DNA from: Micractinium sp. NFX-FRZ | Lineage: Eukaryota; Chlorophyta; Trebouxiophyceae; Chlorellales; Chlorellaceae | Length of the DNA: 51,013 bases | Assembly: GCA_029339195.1 (NCBI GenBank) | Contig: JAPTJF010000449.1 | Location: 1-51,013 of the forward strand | Direction: 5' to 3' | The notes under the pieces: generated by a model | Databases searched by the model: none | What the model saw: the letters and a program-made list of their open reading frames with translations, nothing else | Told to the model about the DNA's origin: nothing | Shown: piece after piece, positions 1-10,615 of the stretch | How the letters are laid out: the number at the start of each line of letters is the position of its first letter | Numbering within the stretch: position 1 is the stretch's first letter | Program-made: the position numbers and the translations under genes

Positions 1-74
<74 letters not shown>
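1..74. repeat. G homopolymer, 74 bases
   Basis: The window opens with 74 consecutive G. It lies inside what should be an intron of the SEC1 gene. It is either a real G tract or, more likely, a sequencing or assembly artefact: two-colour Illumina chemistry reports no signal as G, and assemblers can end contigs on such tails. Nothing can be read from it. Confidence 0.95.
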
Positions 75-75
<1 letters not shown>

Positions 76-307
76 GCACGTGCACATGTGACCCCAGGGA
101 GGCTGCACGCCCTGCTGCGCCAGCAAGGCTGGGTGTATGGGCATGGGCTGGGCAGATGGGCAGGCATAATCTTCACCGTCTGACCTGAGCACTGCTGCTG
201 CTACCATGCCCGCCTGTTGTTCCCGATCACACGCCCTCCACGTGCACGCCGCTGACCCGTCCCCTCCCCGCCCCGCACCTCGGTTGGGCCGCCTGCCCCT
301 GCCGCAG

Positions 308-3228
308 GCAAGGTGGAGCAGCGCGAGCACGTGCTGGACGAGCGTGACGCGCTGTTTGCCGACCTGCGGCACAAACACTTTGCCGCCGCCTCGCTGGCGG
401 TCAGCGGGCTGATGGACCAGTTCCGGGCCAAGAACTCAAAGGCCAAGGGCGGCAAGGGGGGAGTGGGGGACATGGAGCTGCGCGGCATGGCCAAGCTGCT
501 GCAGAGCCTGCCGCAGTACAGGTGGGGGGCAGGGTGTTGTATGAAAAGAAGGGAGCGTTGCAGGCTGGGGACAAGGCATGATCACGATGAAGCATATTTG
601 AGTATGGGTGGGGTCAGCAGGGGAGGGTCAGCAGGACAGGGTCAGCGGGGGAGGTGCCAGAGGGAGTGGAGGTGGGATGGTGAGGTAGCGGAGCCGGGAA
701 GAATGTGCTGCTGCAGGTCAGCGTGCAGTGCATGGCTGGGCAGCCAGGCCAGCCAGGCTAGCCAGCTGTGCAAGCCAGGGGGCTGCTGCTGCGCAGGGTG
801 AAGATGCCGCCTTGCACGGCCAGCCTAGCCTGCCCGCCTCCCTCTCATGCTGCCGTCTGCATGCTGCACTGTCCGATTGCCCCTGACATCGCCCCCGCCA
901 GCCTGCCACCATTGCACCTGCGCCGCTCACAGGGACCAGCTGTCCAAGCTGGCTGCTCACGTTGAGATTGCCAGCAAGCTGAACACGCGCATCAACGACG
1001 ACGCGCTGGTGAGGGGGGCAGCTGTGCGGGTGGTGGGGCTGCACTGCGCAGGCGCACGAGCGGAAAGAAGGAGGGCCAGCACTTTTACTGGACATGAAAT
1101 GGGCTGCAGGCAGGGCAGGCACATGGGCCCCCAGACCACGAGGTGTAGGGCTGCTTGTCCTGCAGCCAGCAAGCAGCCCCACTGCCTTGCATGTGGGCAT
1201 CCACCCTTCCACCCACCCGCCTCACCCATGCACTCCGACTCCACCTCTGCCCACCTGCCCCCTGCCCTCCCTCCCCACAGACCGAGCTGGGCAAGCTGGA
1301 GCAGGACCTGGTGTATGGCGACGCCACCAGCAAGGAGGTCATCGCATTCCTCACAGCACACCAGTCCATCCCCGCTGCCGACAAGGTGCGCAGTGGGCGC
1401 CGCCGGGGCGCTGTGCGGTGTGCGTGCCTGGTAGTTGCAGCAGCGGCGGCGTGGCGGCAGGCATGAGGCGAGGTGGGGGACGTGGCATTGCAGGGAGAGG
1501 TGGTAACTGAACGGGGCGGGCACGCTGCGCTGCCAAGCCGATCACCCCAGCCCAAACTTCCTGCTGCACCCCACCCACCCGACCATCCCCCTGACTGCCT
1601 TCTCCACGCTTCCCCCCGCTGTTGCCCCGCCCGCCGCCCCTGCAGGTGCGCCTGCTGATGTGCTACAGCGCCACGCACCTGGAGAAGCTGGATGTCACGC
1701 GGGAGCAGCAGTGGCAGAAGGTGGCGCGGCTGACGCCCGAGGACATGGCGTGCGTGACCAACCTGGAGTACCTGGGGGTGCCCGGTGGGTGGGCGGGAAT
1801 GATGTATATATGTGTGCTTGTGTTAAATTGTCGTAGGAAGTGGGGTGACAAGGTTGACATGCGTGAGCGTGACCAAACTGGGACACCGGGGGGTGCCCGG
1901 TGGGTGCCATGTGAGCTTACAGGCAGTCTGTTGGTGTCTTGGGAGGCCAACGCTGGGAGGGCGTCGGCAGCAACAGCATTGGCTGCTTGCCTTTGCCACA
2001 CCCTCCTGCCTCCTGGCCATCTCTCAACTTGCCCAGGGCCGTCGCCTGCTTACCCTCACTGACCCCTTGCTCACCAACTTTCCTCCTGCCCCATCCCACC
2101 TCCCCGCAGTGCGCAAGCGCGCCAAGGGCGGCGGCATCAGCTTTGGCCGCAAGCGGCGGCGGGCGGTGCGCAAGGACCGAGAGGCGGACGAGGACGACCA
2201 GGCCTTTGCGCTCACCCGCTTTGTGCCCATGCTGCAGGAGGTGCTGGAGGACGCGGGTGGGTGGGAGCTGTGGTGTGTGTGTTTGTGTTGGTCTCATACA
2301 TTGTGTGGGTGTGGGGAGCGGGATAGGCAGGTGTGTGTGCCCATGCTGCAGGAGGCGCTGGAGGGAGCGGTGAATGGGGGGCAGGCAGTGCTGCTGTGTC
2401 CGGGAGAGCTTCTGTGTCCATGTGGGGTTTGGCGGGCACGTCTGAAAACCAGCGGTTTACTGGCTGCACGGGCAGTGTTCCCACCCTCCTGGTCCCTGCT
2501 CCGCCCACACCCACCAACCCACCTCACATGCAACTGCACCGCCGCCTGCCCCCTGGCTGCTGCAGCTGCGGGGAAGCTGTCCACGGATGAGTACCCGTAC
2601 GTGGCCACCCCCGCCAGCCCCTCCGGCTCCCGCGGCAGCCTGCCCAGCAGCGCCGACACAACGCCCAAGGCGGGGCTGGGGCAGAGCGTGCGCAGCGTGC
2701 GCACCACGGGGGCCTGGGCCAAGAAGGGCGGGGCGGGCGGCACGCCGGACAAGGCGGACACAAGCAAGGTGGGCCACCGTGGGGCGGGCTGGGGCGGTGC
2801 TGCGTGTGGCAAGCTGGCTAAGCCCCAGCAGCAGCAGTGGTGTGCGCAGCGGCACCCCCGCCTGAGGTCTGGTCCCTGTGCCGCAACCGTCTCCCCTGCT
2901 TGCCCCGCACTGCCCCTCACTGTCCCGTCCATTCAGCCCGCCTTGCCTTCTGCCTCCTCTGCTTATCAACACCCATCCCCCCTGCACCCGCCCGCAGGGC
3001 CGCCGCCTGTTTGTGTTCATCGTGGGCGGCGTCACCTACAGCGAGATGCGGTGCGCCCACCGGCTGAGCAGCAAGCTGGGGCGGGACGTCTTCCTGGGGG
3101 GCACCTCCGTGGAGACGCCCGCCCGCTTCATGCAGCACGTGCTGGAGCTGTCAAGCACCCCGCAGCACATGGCGCTGCAGGTGGACGGCGGCGGCGGCGG
3201 CGGCGGCGGCTTCTTCCGCTTCTCCTGA
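308..3228 (+). CDS. SEC1: SEC1/Munc18 family (KEULE-like) vesicle-fusion protein, 3' part
   Basis: Sec1/Munc18 proteins bind syntaxin SNAREs and promote vesicle fusion at the plasma membrane or cell plate. Seven exons are visible: 308-521, 933-1008, 1281-1385, 1646-1784, 2110-2256, 2566-2768 and 2998-3228 (stop TGA). They encode about 370 C-terminal residues, and phases join without a break. Family landmarks occur in order: a charged helix (DERDALFADLRHKHFA), PQYRDQLSKLAAHVEIA, LGKLEQDLVYGD, LLMCYS, LTPEDM, and near the end LFVFIVGGVTYSEMR followed by LGGTSVETPARFM, as in the last beta strand of SEC1/KEULE. A basic patch (RKRAKGGG, GRKRRRAVRK) and a Ser/Gly/Thr-rich loop (about 2590-2768) are inserted before the last strand. 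A (GGC)n run adds a glycine tail just before the stop. The first visible exon begins with two bases of a split codon, so the 5' part is outside the window. Two introns carry exon-edge echoes. Confidence 0.9.
1856..1906 (+). repeat. intronic copy of the end of SEC1 exon 1646-1784
   Basis: This stretch repeats, with a few changes, the end of the upstream exon plus its splice donor (1741-1791). The last 14 bases, gtgcccggtgggtg, are identical (1778-1791 and 1893-1906; offset 115). It carries a decoy donor site inside the intron. Confidence 0.8.
2336..2375 (+). repeat. intronic copy of the end of SEC1 exon 2110-2256
   Basis: The sequence beginning tgtgcccatgctgcaggagg matches the exon end at 2222-2261 with an offset of 114 and only a few changes. 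The copy keeps a GT (gcggtgaat) where the true donor lies. Confidence 0.85.
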
Positions 3229-3515
3229 AGCAAGCAAGGAATGCACGCTGTGATTGCTCTGCTCTGCTCCGCTCTGGGGTGGGCTGGCCCCGCTCCTGGT
3301 CGCAGCCCTGGGTGCCTCGCTTTGTAACGCTGAAAGGGAGCTGGCCTGGAGCTGCCCCAGATGCCCCTGCTTGGGGGTTGCGGAAGGCGCAACCAGGCAT
3401 GGCTGGCTGCAGCAGCTCTGGCAGCCGCCCGCCCTCCCTTCTACTCGCTGCTTCTGATGATCACCCCCCCTCGTTCCCTCTTTCTCACCCCGCCCTCAGC
3501 CTCACCCCTTGACAA

Positions 3516-3568
3516 CCTTTTACAGACCCAACCGTGCCCATCTCCCCACCCCTTTTACAGACCCAACC
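3516..3568. repeat. two copies of an 18-base unit
   Basis: ccttttacagacccaacc occurs at 3516-3533 and again at 3551-3568. Each copy contains the reverse complement of TGTAA, so the duplication doubles the - strand polyadenylation signal. Confidence 0.85.
3520..3559 (-). terminator. candidate poly(A) signals (TGTAA) of SGT1
   Basis: TTACA at 3520-3524 and 3555-3559 reads TGTAA on the - strand, the usual chlorophyte signal. They lie 250-290 bases after the SGT1 stop. No nearer exact match was found. Confidence 0.5.
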
Positions 3569-3631
3569 ATCCAATGCCCTTATCGCTGTACCCGCGTGCT
3601 GTCTCATGCGCCTGCACTGCGAACGAGTGCG

Positions 3632-3636
3632 TGTAA
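3632..3636 (+). terminator. candidate poly(A) signal (TGTAA) of SEC1
   Basis: TGTAA lies 404 bases after the SEC1 stop. Another TGTAA near 3322 could be used instead. Confidence 0.45.
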
Positions 3637-3808
3637 CGGTGTCAACAGACAGGGCGGTGCCTGGCCCTGCAGGGCAGCAGTCACGGTGCAGTTCTGCCGG
3701 GAGGTGATTGTGCTTTGTACTTGACAAGAAGAGGAAGAGCGGAGCAGGAGATAAACAAGCGGGAAAGGGGGAATAAAATGAGGGCGGCATGCGTGCGCAC
3801 GCACACGT

Positions 3809-6800
3809 TCAGTCCTCGCGGCCGCCCTTCTTGCTGTACGGGCTGGCGCTGGGCAGGAAGGCGGCGCGGCCGCCGCGGCCCACCGCCTTCTTGGCCCAGG
3901 GCAGCAGGAGGAAAGCGATGGCCAGGGTGACCGCCCACAGCAGCACGCCAAACAGCCCCAGCCGGCTGACACCCAGCGTGCCGTCGCCACCGCTCCCCTC
4001 ATCATCCTCGTCGTCCAGCCGCTTCACGGTGCCGCGCGTGCCGCCCAGCCCGCCCAGGCTGCCGCCCTGGTTGGCCCGCTCCCCCAGCAGCAGCCCCTCA
4101 TCCAGCAGCGCGTCCTTGGCGGCCTGGTCAATGCCCTCGCCGCCAGCACCGCCGCCAGCCTCCCCATCCGTTTCCGCCTGCTCTTTGAGCACCTCCTCAT
4201 CTTCATGCAGCTCCTTCTCCTGCCGCTGCCCCTGCTCGCCAGCGCTGCCCTGCTCCCCCTCGTCCTCCCCCGCCAGTGCCGCCTGCTGGACGCCGCCGCC
4301 CGCGCGCTGCTGGCCCGCCACCACGCCGGCGTCCTCCTGCGGCTTGTACGCCTTGCCTTTGGCTGCCAGCCGCAGGCAGTCGTTGACCTGCGGGAAGGGA
4401 GCGGGCAGGGGAGGCAGCGGCACATTGGTGGCAGGGTGGCAGGGGAGTGGGGAGTGCAGGGTGGCAGGACAGTGGGGCGTGCAGACCCAGGGATGCAGCA
4501 TGGTAAGTTGTGACGGTTGTGGCATCCGCCAAGCCCAGTGGCTCCAAACACGCAAACTGCACCTCGCTGCACCCGCCCTGCAATGCCAATGCACGCACCC
4601 TTTCAACACACCCACCAGCTACCCGCCCCCGCACCTGGCCCTTTGTCCAGTCCAGGTGCCCCGTGCACTTCCGGCGCAGCTCCTTGGCCGCGGCTTGCAC
4701 CGCAGCGTCGTGCAGCGCGCCGCCACGCAGGCGCTGGATGCTGTCCTTCACTGTCAAGCCCTGCTGGCGCTTGGTGGCTGGGTCGAGCTGTGTTTGGACG
4801 ACAGGGGGTGAGCAGCAGCAGGGTGAGCAGGGCGGGGCGCAGGGTGCTGTCTGTTTGACACAGCCATGCAAGGTATCTGTGTGGCCGCCAGCCTGCCACG
4901 CAAGAAGAATGGCCAAGGAGCGTCTGTTTCCGCCCCATCTACCCATCTCACACACACCTGCTGGGTGTCCTCAGCAACAGCGTTGAGTGCCGGGGCGCTG
5001 CCCCGCTTGCCGCGAGGCAGGCAGCGCTGCAGCAGGGAAGCGCGCGCAGGGAAAGCGGGTCAAGCGGGCCGAGCTGCCGGAAGCATGCCGAGTCAGCAGT
5101 AGTTGGCAGGCTGCTGCCGCAGGCTTGGCAGGCCAGGCAGGGCACCATTCTGGCGAGCAAGCACGGCTGCCGCCAGCCCCCACCAGGCTTCCGCCATCCT
5201 GCCCATCACACCCCCGGCCGGCTGGCACACCCTTCAGTGAGCCATCCCAGGCACGAGCCACTATCACCCTGCCCCTGCTCACGTTGCAGGAGAGCATGCA
5301 GCTGTCGAACATGAAGCCCTGCAGGGGAGGCGGGTGGGGCGGGGTGGTGCGGTGCACCAGGCAGCGAGAGCGCTTCAGGGCAGGGCGACAGCATGGGTTG
5401 GCAAGGACCGCAGGGAGGCTTTTCATCCCGGCTCCGGATGCCTTTGCACCTGGCCCCGTGACCCTCAGCAGGTGGGCAGGCAGGCAGGAGAGACTGGCAG
5501 GCTCGCAGGCAGGCAGGGGCGGGCTGTCAGGCCCCATGTTCAAGGGCGCATGTGCTGCCCTCATGTCGGCCAACCACCCACCTGGTTGGTCTCGCACTCC
5601 CCATCCGCCGCCCACTTGGGGCAGCGCGAGTCTGCAGGTGGAGTGCAGTCACCGGGCAGAGGTAGGTAAGCAGACAAGCAAGCAGCGGACAGGCATGGCA
5701 GCACGAGGCGCCAGCCCCTTGGGCGCCGGCGGGGTCAAGGGACACAGGCAAACAGCCGCCTTGGCTGGCCCTGCCTGCACCAATGCAATCAGCAGGTGCT
5801 GTGCAGCCCGCCGTCCCCGCCCCGCCGGCATGCCACCCTGGTCCCCTGCCCCATGCTTGCCTTGGTCGCGGCATGGGTCGGGCAGCGTCTTCTCCAGCTC
5901 CGCAAACGCCTCGTCGTAGTCACGCAGCATCTGCTCAGCCTGCGGTTGTGATGAGGGGGGGTGCTTCCGAAGCAGCTTGAGAAGCTGGAAAGAGCGGGCA
6001 GGGCGAGAGTTGGCACAAACCATGCAGCATCTGCTCAGCCTGCAGGCGGAATTTTATCCTGGAGAGAGATGCAAAGTTCCTCTAGTGCACTGCTCTCCTG
6101 CTGCAACCATCTGCGCCATGCAAGGGGCGGATGCGCCGCGCATGACCGCATCACCCACCCGTCCACCCACCCACGTGTGCCGCCCGCCCGACCCACGCTC
6201 TTGATGTGCCCACCTCGCTGCCCTGCCCCGGCCTGATCACCCCACCATGCTGCACTCCCCGCCACAGGTTCAGCATGTTACCCAAAGCAGCCTACCGCCC
6301 AACCCCTGCACCCCCGCACCTTGCTGCACTCCCGCTCCAGCTCGTCGCTGGGTGGGCACACGCGGCGGAAGCGCTCGCAGAAGGCGGCGTTCAGGGTGAT
6401 GGGCACCTACCAGGGGGGAGAGGGGGACACATTCGGAAGTCTGTTGGAGGCAGCGGCCAGGGGCTGGGTGGCCTGATGCATCAAGCCACGCCGGCACCCC
6501 TCGAGGCAGGGGAGGCACAGGAGCAGACTCCCGCAGGAGCAGTCCCCAGCCCCGCAAATCCCTCAAGCGGAGCATTCAATCCCCAGAGGGGTAATCCCCG
6601 GGCAGGCGGGCAAGCAATCCCTCAAGCGGAGCATTTACTCCCCAGAGGAGTAATCCCCGGGCAGGCGGGCAGGCGGGCGGGCTCCAAACCTCGATGGACA
6701 TGAGGTCCCTGAGCAGCGCAGTGCCGCTGGTGTTGAAGGAGCGGGGGTGGGGGGGCGGGGCAAACAGGCCCTTGCGCGACTCACGCGGGTTTGTGCTGCA

Positions 6801-9800
6801 GGGGGGGATGGGGCAGGGGCAGGTGGGGGCGGTTTTGTGCTGGCAGGGGAGCGGGCAGGCGCAGGTGGGGGCGGGGCAGGCCGAGCCGTGGTGGAGGGCG
6901 TGCAAGGGCGGAAGTGGTTGCCGGGGAAAGCTGCTGGGAGCGGCGAGGTGGGGACGGCACCTGACACTTGTCAGCGCAACACTAACAGAGTACTGCTCCC
7001 ACCCACAAGCACCCAGCCGCGCTGCCTCAGTCGCCCTTCCTCGCCCTGCGCCGCCCCGCCCCATCGCGCCCCCATCAGCCTGCCCCGCGCCAGCACCCAC
7101 CCGATCTGCCAGGGCGGGCATGAGAGCGGGTCGAACTGGTAATGCCAGTGCTTGTCAAATGAGTAGCTGGTGCCGGGCACGTTCCACAGCAGGCCGTAGT
7201 GGAGCACGTGGGGCGGCTCTGCAGGCAGGGGAAGGGGGTGGGATGTTGAGGGACGATGTGAGAAAGAGAAGAGAGGGTGAGAGACAGAAGAACGTGGAGG
7301 TGTTCGGGGATGGTGCAGGGCGGAATGGAAGGAAGGAGCTGGCGAGAGCCGCGGGCTGGGCAATGCAGCTCACAAAGCAGGGCGCTTGGTCAGGTGCACG
7401 GGAAAGGCTGTGAGCCAACAGGGCTGTGGGCTCTCCACGCACTGAGCATGCATGGGGGTCAGAACCCAGGCCTGCGGATGCGTGCACATCCCGGTCCTGC
7501 CCCCCGCCCCCCGCGCGCCCCCACCTGACACCTCGTATCCCGGGTACAGCATGGCCGTATGGTGCACCGTGTGCCAGACATCGGCGGTGGCGCATCCGTA
7601 GCTGTAGCCGTACATCTCTGAGATCCAGGGGCGGTCGCCCTTGTGGGTGGAGTAGGCGTCGCCAGACAGCTCCCAGGCCTGCACAGGGTGCGGGGCATGA
7701 GGGTGCATTCCACATGTGTAGGTGCGTGCGGGAGGTTGAGCAAGAGGAGACGCAGGCAGACCAGGCAGGGCCTGAGGGTGTGGGTGCTAAGGCCCAAGGT
7801 GGGGCGTGGAGTGTGGGGTGGGCAAGGTGCGGGGAAGGGCAGGAGGGGTGTGCGGTGTGAGGGCAGGGGTGCTGACGTGGCACCATGGGGGCCTGCTGAG
7901 CCGGGTGGCCCAGCAGGGACGGCGGCAGTAGGGGGGCACCAAGAGGCCCTCGCCTTCTCTGTGCACGCCTGCCTCCACACAGACGTACACAAGCAGGCAC
8001 AAGCACACATATAAATGCACACAATCGCGCCAGCCCGTGCTCACCACACCCACCCACTACTCCCCTCACAGCCCCACCATCCCCCCCCTTCACACGCCAC
8101 TCACGTCTGCATAAAACCCCACAGCCGCCCCCCACTCACGTCGGGGTCGAACCGCACTTTCTCGGTGAACTTGAGCCAGTGGGGCCCCACCTTGCGCAGG
8201 TCCTCGCGGTGCATCAGCGTGAAGCCGCCCACCTGGTCGCCACGCCGCCCGCGCGGGCCTGCAGGGGTGGCGGTAAGGTTGGACACAGCAGGTTGTGGGC
8301 ACTGGGGCGGTGGGCGGTGGGTGGAGGCGGGGGCGGGGGCGGGGGGGTGCGGCAGGGGTGGGGTGTGTGAGCAGTGCAGGCAAGCAGTGGTGAGTGTGGC
8401 ACACGGGCCGGGGCTGAAAGGCTTTTGCAGTCCACCCACGGTGCGCAACCAGCCACACCCCTCGCGTCGCTCAGCACAGTACAGCAGCCCCCGCCCCCCC
8501 ACATGCCCGCGCCTTCCCGCCGCACCCGCAATCGTGTCGTTGCGCGGCTTGACGTACGGCACGTGCTTCATGGCCAGCGCATTCTTCACCCCCTTCATGT
8601 ACCCAAAATAGGCGGCGCATGCCAGGCCCGGCTTGGCGCCCACGTCCTGCAGAAGGTAGGCAGAAGGGGCAGGTGGTCGCTGACCGCAACTGGCTCATGC
8701 TGTGGGCCAACCGCTGGCCACGGTGCCTAACCCCGGCGGACGCCCTCTCCAAGCACGGCAGCATGCTGCCCATCTGCTCCTCAGCACACAGCCAGCCACG
8801 CCTGCGACCCTGTCTGTTGCAGCAGCCCTGCTCTGAGGCAGCGCAGCAACAGCTGCCACCACTGCACTCCGCCCCCCGCGTCAGACGTGCAGGCAAAGCC
8901 ACCACCCCCACCGTTGCCAACAATGGCGTGCACATGGTTCCTTCACCCACAAATCACCCACCTAACTGCCCCTGCGCGCCCCTCCGGCCCCACCCACCCA
9001 CCCACCTCTGCGGTGAAGGGCGTGCGCATGACCACACCAAACCCCGCATCCCACCCCCAACCGCACACAATATGACCCTGCCCGCCCCACCTCTGCGGTG
9101 AAGGGCGTGCGCATGATCATGTCTGCGTCGATGACCAGCACATACTCCTCCTTCACGTCGTTCTTGGCCAGCCAGTCGATGATGGCCAGCGGCTTGTTGT
9201 AGGCCGAGTACACGTCCCCCAGGCGGGGGTGGTGGGTGTAGGAGGGCGCCACGTGGGTGGGCACCAGGTCGCGGTCCGTCTCGGGCAGGCGCTCATACTC
9301 CTCGGGGGTGCAGCACATGATGCGGGTGATGGGGCCCGGCTGCCCCGCCCGCTTGTGGGAGAAGAACATGCCTGCGGGCGGGGAGGGGAGGCGTGGGTGG
9401 GTGGTTGTGTGGGTGGAGAGAGGGAGCAGTGGGGTGCCCATGCAGCCGGGTTGGGGGCGCTGCACACACAGGCGCCCCGGCTGCTGGCATCCATGCAGGA
9501 TGCAGGTAGTGTGCAAAGAGCACCACGGCGCAGGCTGCCGTGAACGGACACATCTGCCATCCAGCCTTGCATGCTGCTGGGCACAAGGTGGCCCCGTGTG
9601 TCGCGCTCACCCAGCGTTTGCCAGCTGAAGTAGGGAGAGCACTCGGTGGTGATGACCTGCAGGCAGTTGGCAGCAGCAACAAGCATCTTAAACAAGCATC
9701 ATCAACATCATGCACCATCAGCAGCAACAGCAGCAGTACCCAGAACTTGCTTGCCGGGGCAGGTGCAGGCAGCAGGGCAGCGGCGTACACGTCGACGATC

Positions 9801-9894
9801 AAGCCCAGCAGGCAACACCCACCGTATGGATTGACTTCATGGCACTGGACCCAGATGCTGCCAGGAGCAGCACGAAAAACGGCAGCACCCTCAT
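3809..9894 (-). CDS. SGT1: peptidyl-serine alpha-galactosyltransferase (SGT1-like, GT96)
   Basis: It transfers galactose to serine in hydroxyproline-rich cell-wall glycoproteins, in the secretory pathway. Fifteen exons: 9894-9823, 9656-9611, 9371-9091, 8646-8526, 8258-8140, 7678-7525, 7218-7101, 6795-6690, 6406-6320, 5939-5861, 5631-5582, 5318-5283, 5026-4958, 4787-4635, 4387-3809; 689 aa. Exon 1 encodes a signal peptide (MRVLPFFVLLLAASGSSA). Family blocks follow: TTECSPYFSWQTLG, GQPGPITRI, VIDADM (D121-x-D123, metal/UDP-sugar motif), VGGFTLMHREDLRK, WISEMYGYSYG and LHYGL. Residues 391-425 form a six-cysteine ShKT-type module (C391, C398, C407, C418, C422, C425) split over four exons. An acidic Glu/Gly-rich stretch precedes a transmembrane helix (about 641-660) and a short basic tail, giving type I topology. 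Intron 10 needs a GC donor at 5860-5859; only then do the six cysteines line up. SGT1 here is the algal galactosyltransferase, not the co-chaperone of that name. Confidence 0.88.
5924..6043. repeat. duplicated start of SGT1 exon 10 with its acceptor
   Basis: The 20-base string gcagcatctgctcagcctgc occurs at 5924-5943, the true exon start with its CAG acceptor, and again at 6024-6043 inside the upstream intron. The offset is 100 bases. The second copy is a decoy acceptor followed by the first six codons of the exon. Confidence 0.85.
6557..6673. repeat. tandem duplication, unit 59 bp, in an SGT1 intron
   Basis: Two near-identical units start at 6557 and 6616 (aatccctcaagcggagcatt in each). They lie in the intron between exons 8 and 9, ending just before exon 8. 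No exon sequence is included. Confidence 0.85.
9001..9116. repeat. duplicated end of SGT1 exon 3 with its donor
   Basis: Thirty-one bases at 9086-9116, covering the end of exon 3 and the first bases of the intron, are repeated without a mismatch at 9001-9031 in the downstream intron (offset 85). The copy retains the exon-end codons and a second GTGGG donor. Confidence 0.9.
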
Positions 9895-10615
9895 CGTGCA
9901 GGGGCTGCTGCCGCTGCTGCCAAGGAAGCGGGGCGGGGGCTGCGGCGGAGGTGGTGCCAGCGCTGCCGGTCCCCAGCCTCGTGCGATTGGACGGCGTCCC
10001 GGGCGATGTCAGAGCTGCATGAGACAGCCGTTGCGCTTGCTGTGCCGGCTGCCAGCACTGCGGCAGCCGTCCAAAGCGGCCGGTGCAGGAGGGCCACGCT
10101 GCAACGTGCGCCAGACGCTTGGATGCGCTCTGCAATGCCACAAGCAGCTGCCAGTCAGCGAGGGCAGCAAGAACCGCGCGATCGCGTCCGGCAAGGCTTG
10201 TTTGGGTCACTTGGCCCGCCCGCGAGTCTGCGGATCTGACAGACTGGCTTCCGATGGCAAGCTGAGCGGGCAAGCCAAAAACACATGACTGCTTTGGGCA
10301 GCACAGCACCCCTCAGCATGCCGCCGCCGCCTTGCCGCACCAGCCTCCTGCAAGCACCTGGCCCTGGGGGCCAGGAAGTCTTGTGTTGCGAGCCAAGACA
10401 ATTGAAATTGTTGTAGTTGTCGTCTATGCTTGCATGGGCTTCCTGGTGCACTTCAAAGGCGTGCCCAAGCCTGCCCTGCCACGGCCCCTCCTGCACACGC
10501 GCACCCGAAACGCCTGCTGCCACATGCACCCCTGGAGGACGAATTTGCTGAGAGGAAGGTTGCTTTACAATTCATGGCATGTTTGCAGTTCAAAACCAGG
10601 GGAGTTCCACTGGCT
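9895..10615. other. SGT1 upstream region / RRP8 3' UTR
   Basis: No gene is supported in these 720 bases. The part nearest 9895 should hold the SGT1 promoter and 5' UTR. The part nearest 10615 is the RRP8 3' UTR. Confidence 0.6.
10565..10569 (-). terminator. candidate poly(A) signal (TGTAA) of RRP8
   Basis: TTACA here is TGTAA on the - strand, about 50 bases after the RRP8 stop codon. Confidence 0.6.

Larger units (their letters stand above)
3229..3808. other. convergent 3' UTR region of SEC1 and SGT1
   Basis: No coding sequence is supported here. It lies between the SEC1 stop (+) and the galactosyltransferase stop (-). It holds a polyadenylation signal candidate for SEC1 and two for SGT1, placed so that the two transcripts would overlap tail to tail. 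Confidence 0.7.

Noticed and set aside
1845..3512. Long + strand open frame of 555 codons across the SEC1 introns
   Set aside because: It runs through introns and exons alike; only a few exons match SEC1 in this frame. Stop-free frames are expected in GC-rich DNA.
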